Source: Thiopontia sp964551545 (GTDB lineage: Bacteria; Pseudomonadota; Gammaproteobacteria; GCF-002020875). Taken from it: a DNA stretch of 64,000 nt. Where the stretch lies: positions 1 through 64,000 of the forward strand of contig CAZKCT010000004.1 in assembly GCA_964551545.1 (NCBI GenBank). The letters are read 5' to 3'. Each line of letters starts with the position of its first letter. Position 1 is the stretch's first letter. The notes under the pieces are model-generated. The model saw nothing but the letters and a program-made list of their open reading frames with translations. It did not search any database and was not told the DNA's origin. The position numbers and the translations under genes were made by a program. Shown here in pieces: positions 8,439 to 16,635 of this stretch.

Positions 8439-9650
8439 ATGAAAAGAATCGTCTACAGCGGAATAGAAGGTCGTAGCATCGGATATTGGGGGCTCATGGC
8501 AGTCCTCGGATTTTTCATCCTGTTGGCTGCGGGATCATTTTTCTACATGCATGGCGGCCACTATGTCACCGGAATGGATAATCAGGTGGTCTGGGGGATG
8601 CCCCATGTGTTTGCGATCTTCCTGATTGTTGCCGCCTCGGGTGCCCTGAATGTGGCCTCGATCTCTTCTGTCTTCAATCAAACCATCTACAAGCCGATGG
8701 CACGGATGTCCGCCATTTTGGCGCTGACCCTGCTTGCGGGTGGGCTTGCTGTATTGGTTCTCGATCTGGGGCGTGCGGATCGCCTCGTCGTGGCGATGAC
8801 CTCGTATAACTTCAAGTCGATCTTTGCCTGGAATATCTACCTCTATACCGGCTTCTTCGTGATCGTTCTGGCTTACCTCTGGACCATGTTTGATCCTGCG
8901 ATGCACCAGCATACCCGCAAGGCAGGTACAGCGGCGTTCCTCTGGCGTCTTGCATTGACCACTGGTACAGGCTCCATCTTCGGGTTTCTAGCAGCACGTC
9001 AGGGATATGATGCTGCAGTGATGGCACCAATGTTCATTATTATGTCTTTTGCCTTCGGCAAGGCGATCTTCCTGATCCTGTTGGTTGGTATCTTCCGCTT
9101 TACCAATCGCTCTATCAGTACAGATCTGATTGTGCGTCTGAAGAAGCTGTTTGGTGTCTTTGTTGCAGCGGTACTCTACTTTACCGTGGTGTTCCACCTA
9201 ACCAACCTCTATGCCGCTGAGCATGGTGGGTTCGAGCGCTTTATTCTGATGGATGGTGGGGTCTACACCTTCCTCTTCTGGGTCGTACAGGTACTGATTG
9301 GTGGTGTCATCCCCCTGATTCTGATCTTTCACTCCGCTTTTGATCACAATTACCGTGCCCTGATTACTGCAGCCACACTCGTCATTATTGGTGGTGTTGC
9401 GCAGATCTATGGCATCGTGGTTGGTGGCCAGGCTTATCCTCTGGTGCTATTTCCAGGAAAAGAGGTGAGCAGCAGTTTCAATGATGGGGTTGTGAACAGT
9501 TATGTGCCAACACTTCCTGAGATCTTGTTGGGGTTGGGCGGTGTCGCATTGGCGATCGCACTGTTCCTCTTTGCGGTCAAGGTGCTGCGACTGATTCCTG
9601 ATAACCTCAATGCTGAGCATGTTGCGACTTCTACCGAGAGCGCTCGTTAA
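8439..9650 (+). CDS. dsrP: DsrP, NrfD-like membrane subunit of DsrMKJOP
   Basis: A 403-residue polytopic membrane protein with about ten predicted helices, of the NrfD/PsrC family. It interacts with quinones and pairs with DsrO on the periplasmic side. It lacks cysteine cluster motifs, as expected for a membrane anchor. It begins 36 bases after dsrO and completes the membrane complex; dsrN follows after 33 bases. Confidence 0.95.
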   Translation: MKRIVYSGIEGRSIGYWGLMAVLGFFILLAAGSFFYMHGGHYVTGMDNQVVWGMPHVFAIFLIVAASGALNVASISSVFNQTIYKPMARMSAILALTLLAGGLAVLVLDLGRADRLVVAMTSYNFKSIFAWNIYLYTGFFVIVLAYLWTMFDPAMHQHTRKAGTAAFLWRLALTTGTGSIFGFLAARQGYDAAVMAPMFIIMSFAFGKAIFLILLVGIFRFTNRSISTDLIVRLKKLFGVFVAAVLYFTVVFHLTNLYAAEHGGFERFILMDGGVYTFLFWVVQVLIGGVIPLILIFHSAFDHNYRALITAATLVIIGGVAQIYGIVVGGQAYPLVLFPGKEVSSSFNDGVVNSYVPTLPEILLGLGGVALAIALFLFAVKVLRLIPDNLNAEHVATSTESAR

Positions 9651-9683
9651 TCGGCGCGGGGATGAAACCGCGTAGCGGATCTC

Positions 9684-11033
9684 TTGAAGCAGCTCTACCT
9701 CTCTGCTGCCCATAAGTCCTCGGGCAAAACCACAGTTACATTAGGCCTCTGTGCTGCGTATGCAGCCAGAGGCCTTTCTGTCTCCCCATTCAAAAAGGGG
9801 CCAGATTATATCGATCCGATGTGGTTATCGATGGCGGCAGGCCTTCCTTGCCATACCTTGGACTTTTATACCATGGAGCAAGAGGAGATCCTTTCGCTCT
9901 ATCATCAGGAGCGCCAGGGGAGTGACCTAGTGTTGGTGGAGGGCAACAAGGGACTCTATGATGGGCTTTCAGTAGATGGCTCGGATAGCAATGGCGCGAT
10001 GGCCAAGTTGCTTAATCTGCCCGTTGCACTGGTCATCAACACCAATGGAATTACGCGCGGGATTGCGCCACTGCTCTTGGGGTATCAGCAATTTGATCCC
10101 GAGATCCGCTTTGCCGGAGTCATTCTGAACCAGACCGGAAATGCTCGCCACGAATCCAAACTGCAACAGGTAGTGGAGCACTATACCGATTTTCCGGTAT
10201 TAGGGGCGATTCGTCGACATCCAGATCTAGAAATTGTGGAACGTCATCTGGGGCTGGTTCCCAGCAATGAGGCGGATGCTGCGCGTCAGAAAATTGAGTC
10301 GATTCGTCAGGCAGTTGAGTCACAGGTGGATCTGGACCGCCTGCTAGAGTGTGCATCCGATCAGGAGGAGGCAGCCCCCCCCTCATTTGAGCCCATCTGT
10401 TTTGAGAAAGAGGAGCCGCTCCGTATCGGCATTGCGCGAGATGAGGCCTTTGGATTCTATTATGCGGCGGATCTGGAAGCTTTTCGTCAGCAGGGGGCTG
10501 AATTGGTCCCCTTCAGTCCTATCCATGATCAGCAGCTCCCCGAGGTGGATGGGTTGTTGATTGGTGGAGGATTCCCAGAGACCCATATGGCCCCACTGGA
10601 GCAGAACCACAAGATGCGGAGTCAGATCCGAGAGGCGATTGAAGCAGGGCTACCGACCTATGCCGAGTGTGGTGGACTGATGTACCTCTCTCGCCAGATT
10701 CGGTGGCAGGGTCGTGCCTCAGAGATGGTGGGGGTGATTCCAGGGGAGTGCCAGATGCACCGCCGACCTCAGGGTCGGGGATATGCCCGTTTCCAGCGCA
10801 CTGGAGAGGCGCATGAGACTCCCGCGCATGAATTTCACTACTCCTCACTAGAGGGGCTTCCCACAGGAATTGAGTACGCCTACATCATCCATCGTGGATA
10901 TGGCATTGATGGAAAACAGGACGGAATGATTTACAAAAACCTGCTGGCGAGTTATGTTCATCAGCGGAATACCCGACAGAATCCCTGGGTTAAAGGGTTT
11001 CTCGATCGGGTTCGGAAAATTAAGAATAGCTGA
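9684..11033 (+). CDS. dsrN: DsrN, sirohaem amidase (cobyrinic acid a,c-diamide synthase family)
   Basis: A 449-residue CobB/CbiA-like protein. The N-terminal ATP-binding loop is visible (HKSSGKTTVTLG, residues 10-21) and the C-terminal half is a class I glutamine amidotransferase domain with its nucleophile in YAECGGLMYLS. In dsr operons this protein is thought to amidate sirohaem for DsrAB rather than make cobalamin. I chose the TTG start because the protein then begins directly with the beta-strand that precedes the P-loop (KQLYLSAAHKSSGKT). Confidence 0.93.
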   Translation: MKQLYLSAAHKSSGKTTVTLGLCAAYAARGLSVSPFKKGPDYIDPMWLSMAAGLPCHTLDFYTMEQEEILSLYHQERQGSDLVLVEGNKGLYDGLSVDGSDSNGAMAKLLNLPVALVINTNGITRGIAPLLLGYQQFDPEIRFAGVILNQTGNARHESKLQQVVEHYTDFPVLGAIRRHPDLEIVERHLGLVPSNEADAARQKIESIRQAVESQVDLDRLLECASDQEEAAPPSFEPICFEKEEPLRIGIARDEAFGFYYAADLEAFRQQGAELVPFSPIHDQQLPEVDGLLIGGGFPETHMAPLEQNHKMRSQIREAIEAGLPTYAECGGLMYLSRQIRWQGRASEMVGVIPGECQMHRRPQGRGYARFQRTGEAHETPAHEFHYSSLEGLPTGIEYAYIIHRGYGIDGKQDGMIYKNLLASYVHQRNTRQNPWVKGFLDRVRKIKNS

Positions 11034-11047
11034 CACAAGGAATAGTG

Positions 11048-11374
11048 ATGATTACAGTAACAGAGAGTGCACTCGGTTTTATTCGCCACTCGGCAGAGCA
11101 GGGTGGAATTGAAGAGGCGATGGGGTTGCGAATCGCCATCAAAGAGGCGAGTGATGGCGGCTATGACTATGGCATCGGCTTTGATGAGGAGCGAGAGAAA
11201 GATCTGCAGTTCGAGTTTGATGGCGTCAAAGTACTGATCAACGAAGAGCTGCGTGATTATCTTGAGGATGCCACATTGGACTATGTGGAGTTGGAGGGTG
11301 GGGAGATGAACCTGATTGTTCTCAACCCGAATGACCCCACCTACACCCCTCCCAAAAAGAATAAAAAACAGTAG
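11048..11374 (+). CDS. dsrR: DsrR, A-type (IscA-like) protein without cysteines
   Basis: A 108-residue member of the IscA/SufA/ErpA fold family. It has none of the three cluster-ligand cysteines; in fact no cysteine at all. That matches DsrR of A. vinosum, which is reported to lack them and to act on dsr expression rather than on cluster assembly. The segment GYDYGIGFDEE aligns with the family core. I prefer ATG at 11048 over GTG at 11045 because it lies seven rather than four bases from the AAGGA site. Confidence 0.85.
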   Translation: MITVTESALGFIRHSAEQGGIEEAMGLRIAIKEASDGGYDYGIGFDEEREKDLQFEFDGVKVLINEELRDYLEDATLDYVELEGGEMNLIVLNPNDPTYTPPKKNKKQ

Positions 11375-11386
11375 GCAGCACATCCG

Positions 11387-11947
11387 ATGAGAGTGGTCCA
11401 CAAATGGCACAAAAGCAGTGATCGTGACCTGAAGCAGGTCGCTGAATCACTGGCCTACAACTGCTGGAAATTCGCCCTCACCAGTGTCCGTGGGCTACAG
11501 GATGAGAAGTTCTACTTCACCTCCAAGGCGCAAGGGATGGCAGTGACCACAGAGGTGCTAATCTTTCTGATGCAGACCACTGATCGCTTGATCTATGAGG
11601 CGATGGAGCCTGAGGACCGGGCTCAGTTCATTGGGGCGATGGCCTATCGCTTTCTCGACATCATTCTCGACAACTATAATGATTTAGCCGACGGTGATGC
11701 GCCAGACCGCACCGACTTGGTGGGGTTGATCAATAAGCGGGCGAACGACTACTCAGGGTTCAGTTATGGAGAGGAGGGGCCTAGCTACCATTTCCTGCGC
11801 TACTTCGGTGAGAGCGTCGGGAAAATCATGGGGCAGGATCAGGATAACAAGTGGGTGATCGACCAGATGATGGAGATCGAGGCACCGGACCTGATTGCCA
11901 AGCTCAAAAAGTCAATCGAGGGAATTGTCGGGATTGAGATGGCGTAG
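11387..11947 (+). CDS. conserved protein at the dsrS position, function unknown
   Basis: A 186-residue soluble protein, largely helical, with no signal peptide and no recognisable catalytic motif. It lies 12 bases after dsrR and is the last plus-strand gene of the cluster, the place of dsrS in A. vinosum. I cannot confirm that it is DsrS from sequence alone; my recollection is that DsrS is longer, so this may be a different dsr-linked protein. One cysteine occurs near residue 26. No clear terminator follows. Confidence 0.6.
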   Translation: MRVVHKWHKSSDRDLKQVAESLAYNCWKFALTSVRGLQDEKFYFTSKAQGMAVTTEVLIFLMQTTDRLIYEAMEPEDRAQFIGAMAYRFLDIILDNYNDLADGDAPDRTDLVGLINKRANDYSGFSYGEEGPSYHFLRYFGESVGKIMGQDQDNKWVIDQMMEIEAPDLIAKLKKSIEGIVGIEMA

Positions 11948-11964
11948 TGGTGGGGGCGTATACC

Positions 11965-12186
11965 CTACGCTCTTCCTTCAGGGGTTAGTGGGATGACCCA
12001 ACTACAGAAGTGGCGGGTATCCCGCTCCAGCCCATCCTCAAAGCCGGTCGAGTACTCCTGCGTGATCTCACCCTCCTCACGACGAGGATTGCGCAGGTAG
12101 CCTCCCATCCACCCTTCCATATACTCCGGATCGACGTTGAGTTCGATCATTCGGCAGACCGCATCGTAGTAGCTCATTTCACCCAT
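11965..12186 (-). CDS. small acidic protein, function unknown
   Basis: A 73-residue protein rich in Glu, Asp and aromatic residues, with two cysteines and no membrane segment. It is convergent with the end of the dsr operon, 17 bases away, and lies just past the terminator of the Bax-inhibitor-like gene. No strong ribosome-binding site precedes ATG 12186; an internal ATG at 12177 is the alternative start. I recognise no family. It is kept because its composition looks protein-like and it fills an otherwise empty interval. Confidence 0.5.
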   Translation of the reverse strand: MGEMSYYDAVCRMIELNVDPEYMEGWMGGYLRNPRREEGEITQEYSTGFEDGLERDTRHFCSWVIPLTPEGRA

Positions 12187-12202
12187 GGGGCTGATTATCC
12201 GT

Positions 12203-12236
12203 CAAAAGAAAAACGCCCTCAAGTGAGGGCGTTTTC
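12203..12236 (-). terminator. intrinsic terminator of the Bax-inhibitor-like gene
   Basis: Perfect 8-bp stem (12213-12220 with 12225-12232) and a four-base loop. On the minus strand it is followed by a T-rich run (12203-12212). It lies 26 bases past the stop codon at 12262. Confidence 0.85.
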
Positions 12237-12261
12237 TCGATCAAACATTAATCAATGTGGA

Positions 12262-12954
12262 TCAGTCGTCACCGCCACCTGCAAAGGCCATCAGGATATG
12301 GAGCAGGCTGGTGAAGAGGTTATAGAGTGCAACATAGAGTGTCACCGTAGCGGCAATATAGTTGGTCTGGCCGCCGCGAACGATATTGCTGGTCTCCCAC
12401 AGAATCAGGCCGCTGGAGAGCAGGGCAAACATGCCGGAGATTACCAGCATTCCCATGGGGAAGTGGAAGCCGAATAGTGAGGCACCGACCAACGCCAGAG
12501 AGGCGAAGAAGGCGATCATGATGCCGGACATCAGGAAGCCGGTCATGAAAGAGAAGTCCTTCTTGGTCGTCAGCACATAGCCAGACAATGCCAGGAAGAT
12601 CAGGCCAGTCAGACCAAACGCAGTCGTGATGATCTGTTCACCGCCCTGCACGCCAGCATAGAAGCTCAGGGTTGGGCCAAGGCCATAGCCCAGCAGTGCA
12701 GTGAAGAGAAAGACTACGCCAATTCCGCTCGCCTTGTTCTCATGTCGAGGCATCACAAACCAGAGGACAGCCAGTGCGGCAAAGGAGCTGACCATGCCGC
12801 CCATTGGAGAGGCGTTGGTGACCATTGCAAATGCAGCGACCATTGCAGTCCACAGTAGAGAGACAGAGAGCAACATATAGGTATTTTTCAGTACCTTATT
12901 GGTTGCAAGAATTGATTCCTGGCTTCTAGGGAGGGCTTGTTCCATTGGGTTCAT
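12262..12954 (-). CDS. Bax inhibitor-1 / YccA family membrane protein
   Basis: A 230-residue integral membrane protein with about seven transmembrane helices and the family-type start MNPMEQALPRSQ. Bacterial members resemble E. coli YccA, a modulator of the FtsH protease, or YetJ-type ion channels; the role here is not shown. I chose ATG at 12954 because a GAGGA ribosome-binding site lies six bases upstream, whereas an upstream in-frame ATG at 12978 has none. It lies downstream of rnfC on the same strand but 141 bases away, so it may have its own promoter. Confidence 0.88.
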   Translation of the reverse strand: MNPMEQALPRSQESILATNKVLKNTYMLLSVSLLWTAMVAAFAMVTNASPMGGMVSSFAALAVLWFVMPRHENKASGIGVVFLFTALLGYGLGPTLSFYAGVQGGEQIITTAFGLTGLIFLALSGYVLTTKKDFSFMTGFLMSGIMIAFFASLALVGASLFGFHFPMGMLVISGMFALLSSGLILWETSNIVRGGQTNYIAATVTLYVALYNLFTSLLHILMAFAGGGDD

Positions 12955-13095
12955 GATATTCCTCAAAAAAGTAGTCAATAGTGGTTCTATTAGAACATAA
13001 AACAGGGAATTGGTTCCGCTGTTTTGTCTGCTTCGATAGGGCTGTAGGATACGTAAAACAAGCCATTTTTCAAGCGTGAAATTGGGAGATTTAGG

Positions 13096-14436
13096 TTATG
13101 CCGCCTGCTCAACCGGATGCTGGCGAAGGTTGTCCTTCGCAGTACGAATCAGTTGGGTAATGGGGATGTTGGAGGGGCAGGCATAGCTGCAAGCACCGCA
13201 CTCGACGCAATCCATTACATGGTATTCGGTAGTCTCTTCATAGCGGCGGTTGCGACTCAGTAGTGCCAGCCGTGAGGGGTTGAGGAAGTAGGGGCATGCC
13301 TCCAGGCAGCGTCCACAACGGATGCAGGTGTATTCGGGGGGGCGTGCGGTTTCGGTAGCGGTAAAGGCGAGGATGCCGGAGCTACCTTTCAGAATCGGCA
13401 CATCGAGGCTGGCAATGGGGAAGCCCATCATCGGTCCGCCCATGATAATCTCTTGGGTCTGTTCATTGAGTCCGCCGCTGAAGCGTAGTACATCACGGAC
13501 TGAAGTACCCAGTGGCACCAGTAGATTGGCTGGCTGGTCGACACCGGGGCCAGATACGGTGACGATGCGCTCAATCAGTGGGCTGCCGGTCTGGAATAGA
13601 TCAGCGATGGCGACGATGGTGCCGACATTATTGACGGCGATGCCAATGTCACGCGGGAGCTGCCCTGCAGGAACCTCTTGGCTATAGACTGATTGGATCA
13701 GCATTTTCTCTGCACCCTGTGGGTACTTTACCTCCAGCGCGGCCACCTTGATCGGCAGGTCGGGCTGCTGGTTGAGATGTTGCTGAATGGCCTCGATCGC
13801 CTCCGGCTTGTTCTGCTCAATACCGATACAGGCTCGTTTGGCTCCCAATTTCTGGCGTAGGATCTCGGTTCCCTCAATGACAGTTTCGGGGCGTTCCACC
13901 ATCAGCCGGTGATCATTGGTGAGGAAGGGCTCGCACTCCGCGCCATTGATCAGAAGATCATTGATCTGCACTCCATCGGGTAGGGAATATTTCACATGGC
14001 TGGGGAAGGCAGCCCCTCCCATGCCGACGATCCCCGCCTGTTGTACCACCTCGATAAAGGCCTCTAGCGAGAGTGTTTTCCAGGATTGCGGGGGGGGGGT
14101 CTCCAGTCGCTGGGTAGAGTAGGGATCAGCCTCAATCACAATCGCCTCTTTCAGTGCGCCATCGAGCGTACGCTGCGGACTGATTTCGACAACTGTTCCT
14201 GTCACTGGACTGTGCAGTGCGGTTGAGATGAAAGCGCCCGGATTGGCGATCAATTCGCCGCGCCGAACCGTCTGCCCCTTCTTGACCACAGCAACGGCTG
14301 GGGCACCGATATGTTGCCCCAGAGGCATCACGTAGCGCTTGCCAAAAGGGACGCGCTGGATCGACAGCCCCTCGGTTTGTCCCTTGTGGTGTACTGGATG
14401 CACACCATGGGCAAAGCTGCGGGAGAAGAGGCCCAT
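13096..14436 (-). CDS. rnfC: RnfC-like NADH-binding iron-sulfur protein
   Basis: A 446-residue protein with the RnfC architecture: N-terminal barrel-sandwich region, an NuoF-like FMN/NADH domain (GMGGAAFPSHVKY and NGAECEPFLTNDHR) and two ferredoxin motifs (C371, C374, C377, C381 and C410, C413, C416, C420). In a full Rnf complex RnfC takes electrons from or to NADH. Here rnfA, D, E and G are absent from the window; only an RnfB homologue is present in the same cluster. It lies five bases after sucD. I infer a link between NADH and ferredoxin for 2-oxoglutarate synthase. Confidence 0.9.
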   Translation of the reverse strand: MGLFSRSFAHGVHPVHHKGQTEGLSIQRVPFGKRYVMPLGQHIGAPAVAVVKKGQTVRRGELIANPGAFISTALHSPVTGTVVEISPQRTLDGALKEAIVIEADPYSTQRLETPPPQSWKTLSLEAFIEVVQQAGIVGMGGAAFPSHVKYSLPDGVQINDLLINGAECEPFLTNDHRLMVERPETVIEGTEILRQKLGAKRACIGIEQNKPEAIEAIQQHLNQQPDLPIKVAALEVKYPQGAEKMLIQSVYSQEVPAGQLPRDIGIAVNNVGTIVAIADLFQTGSPLIERIVTVSGPGVDQPANLLVPLGTSVRDVLRFSGGLNEQTQEIIMGGPMMGFPIASLDVPILKGSSGILAFTATETARPPEYTCIRCGRCLEACPYFLNPSRLALLSRNRRYEETTEYHVMDCVECGACSYACPSNIPITQLIRTAKDNLRQHPVEQAA

Positions 14437-14441
14437 CAGTG

Positions 14442-15314
14442 TTACTTCAGAAGTTCTGCCATGTGCTGCCCGATCTCGGCTGGAGAGCGGGAGACGGTGA
14501 CCCCTGCTGCTTCTAGTGCAGCGATCTTGTCTTGCGCCGTCCCTTTGCCGCCTGAGATGACCGCACCAGCGTGGCCCATACGGCGCCCAGGAGGAGCAGT
14601 CACGCCAGCGATATAGGCAACGACTGGCTTGGTGACGTGCTCTTGGATAAAGGCTGCTGCCTCTTCCTCTTTGCTGCCACCAATCTCGCCAACCAGGATG
14701 ATCCCTTTAGTCTGCTCATCGGCCTCAAACAGCTTGAGACAATCGATAAAATTCATGCCGTGGATGGGATCACCACCGATGCCGATACAGGTGCTCTGTC
14801 CGAGCCCTGCGTTGGTGGTTTGGAAGACTGCCTCATAGGTGAGGGTGCCGGAGCGGGAGACGATGCCGATTGACCCCTGCTGGTGAATGTTGCCGGGCAT
14901 GATGCCGATCTTGCACTCGCCAGGGGTGATGATGCCGGGGCAGTTGGGGCCAATCAGGCGTGCCTCTGGGTACTCAGCCAGAAACGCCTTCACTTTGATC
15001 ATGTCCTGAACCGGAATCCCTTCCGTGATGCATACAATGGTTGTGATGCCGGCATCGGCCGCTTCAAAGATTGCATCAGCCGCAAAGGCTGCAGGCACAT
15101 AGATCATGGATGCATCAGCACCGGTAGACTCGACTGCATCAGCCACCGTATTGAAGACTGGGCGCTCAAGATGAGTCTGTCCCCCTTTGCCAGGGGTGAC
15201 GCCGCCAACAATATTGGTGCCGTAGGCAATTGACTGCTCTGCGTGGAAGGTGCCCTGTTTGCCGGTGAAGCCTTGAACAATTACGCGGGTATCTTTGTTA
15301 ATCAGTACGCTCAT
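14442..15314 (-). CDS. sucD: succinyl-CoA ligase alpha subunit SucD
   Basis: A 290-residue subunit with the CoA-binding Rossmann domain (GFTGKQGTFHAEQ) and the phosphohistidine region (GHAGAVISGGKGTA). With SucC it interconverts succinate, CoA and ATP with succinyl-CoA. Placed beside korAB and fumarate reductase genes, it most likely works in the succinyl-CoA-forming direction of the reductive TCA cycle. It begins 11 bases after sucC. Confidence 0.97.
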   Translation of the reverse strand: MSVLINKDTRVIVQGFTGKQGTFHAEQSIAYGTNIVGGVTPGKGGQTHLERPVFNTVADAVESTGADASMIYVPAAFAADAIFEAADAGITTIVCITEGIPVQDMIKVKAFLAEYPEARLIGPNCPGIITPGECKIGIMPGNIHQQGSIGIVSRSGTLTYEAVFQTTNAGLGQSTCIGIGGDPIHGMNFIDCLKLFEADEQTKGIILVGEIGGSKEEEAAAFIQEHVTKPVVAYIAGVTAPPGRRMGHAGAVISGGKGTAQDKIAALEAAGVTVSRSPAEIGQHMAELLK

Positions 15315-15325
15315 TGTGACTCTCC

Positions 15326-16486
15326 TTATGCTGCAGAGGCGACTGCCTTCTGGGCAGCACCGGTCAATGTATCTTCGACGACGACGTTGAGACCACTGCT
15401 CTTCAACATCTCCATCCCCTCTGCGGCATTGGTCCCCTCCAGTCGTACGATGACAGGAATGGATACACCGACCTCCTTGATGGCGGTCATGATGCCCTTT
15501 GCAATCAGATCACAACGGACGATGCCGCCGAAGATGTTGACCAGAATGGCACGTACCTTGTTGTCACTCAGAATTAGCTTGAAAGCGGCTGCAACGCGTT
15601 CAGCGGTAGTGCCGCCACCGACGTCGAGGAAGTTGGCGGGATCACCACCGTGCAGCTTGATCAGATCCATGGTCGCCATCGCCAGACCGGCACCGTTCAC
15701 CATGCAGCCGATATTGCCGTCGAGGGTGATGTAGTTAAGCTCGTGCTGGCTCGCCTCCAGCTCTGCTGCATCCTCCTGTGAGGGGTCGTGCATCTCCTGC
15801 AGCTTGGGGTGGCGATAGAGGGCGTTGTCGTCAATATTGATCTTTGCATCGAGTGCCAGCAGTTCACCGTCACCCGTGACGACCAGCGGGTTAATCTCCA
15901 CCAGACTAAAGTCGTTGTGGGTGAAGAGGCCGTGCAGTCCTTTGAGAATCTTGGTTAGCATGCCGATCTGTTTCCCTTCCAGACCGAGACCGAAGGCTAG
16001 CTGACGGCACTGGTAGGGCTGTAGCCCGGCAGCAGGGTGGGCATGTACGGTGAGGATCTTCTCGGGAGACTCAGCAGCCACCTGTTCGATATCCATACCG
16101 CCAGCAGCAGAGGCCATGTAGACGATCTGCTCCTTATCACGATCCACCAGTGCACCGAGGTAGAACTCGCTCTTGATATCCAGTGTCTGTTCAATCAGCA
16201 CCTTGTGGATTGGTAGGGCACGGCCGTGGGTCTGGTGCGTACTCAGGCTCCCACCCAGCATCTCATCGACGATGGCTGCTAGCTCGTCCCCCTCTTTGGT
16301 GATCTTGACACCGCCCGCCTTGCCGCGGCCACCTGCATGAACCTGCGCCTTGGCGACCCAGCCGTCACTGTCGATCTTTCTGGCGCTGCTGGCGACCTCA
16401 CTAGACTGTTCCACAGTGATGCCTTGGGGGATGGGGATACCCGCACGCTCAAAGAGCTGTTTGGATTGATACTCGTGGAGGTTCAT
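15326..16486 (-). CDS. sucC: succinyl-CoA ligase beta subunit SucC
   Basis: A 386-residue ATP-grasp protein of normal length (MNLHEYQSKQLF at the start, GGRGKAGGVK in the nucleotide-binding part). It forms the nucleotide-binding subunit with SucD. A 149-base AT-rich gap separates it from the 1487-aa PFOR-like gene upstream, the largest spacer in the kor-rnfC cluster, so an internal promoter is possible; I see no clear one. Confidence 0.97.
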   Translation of the reverse strand: MNLHEYQSKQLFERAGIPIPQGITVEQSSEVASSARKIDSDGWVAKAQVHAGGRGKAGGVKITKEGDELAAIVDEMLGGSLSTHQTHGRALPIHKVLIEQTLDIKSEFYLGALVDRDKEQIVYMASAAGGMDIEQVAAESPEKILTVHAHPAAGLQPYQCRQLAFGLGLEGKQIGMLTKILKGLHGLFTHNDFSLVEINPLVVTGDGELLALDAKINIDDNALYRHPKLQEMHDPSQEDAAELEASQHELNYITLDGNIGCMVNGAGLAMATMDLIKLHGGDPANFLDVGGGTTAERVAAAFKLILSDNKVRAILVNIFGGIVRCDLIAKGIMTAIKEVGVSIPVIVRLEGTNAAEGMEMLKSSGLNVVVEDTLTGAAQKAVASAA

Positions 16487-16635
16487 GGGTGGTACTTCCT
16501 CTTGCTATTTTTTGTTGATCGACTTATCCGCTTGCAGCGTATTTGCTGCAGCTGGGCAAGTATATATTTTATGTAATAGGTCTATTTGTTGAATTTATGG
16601 ATAGGTGCAATTAACTTTTTTAAATTTAGCCGATG

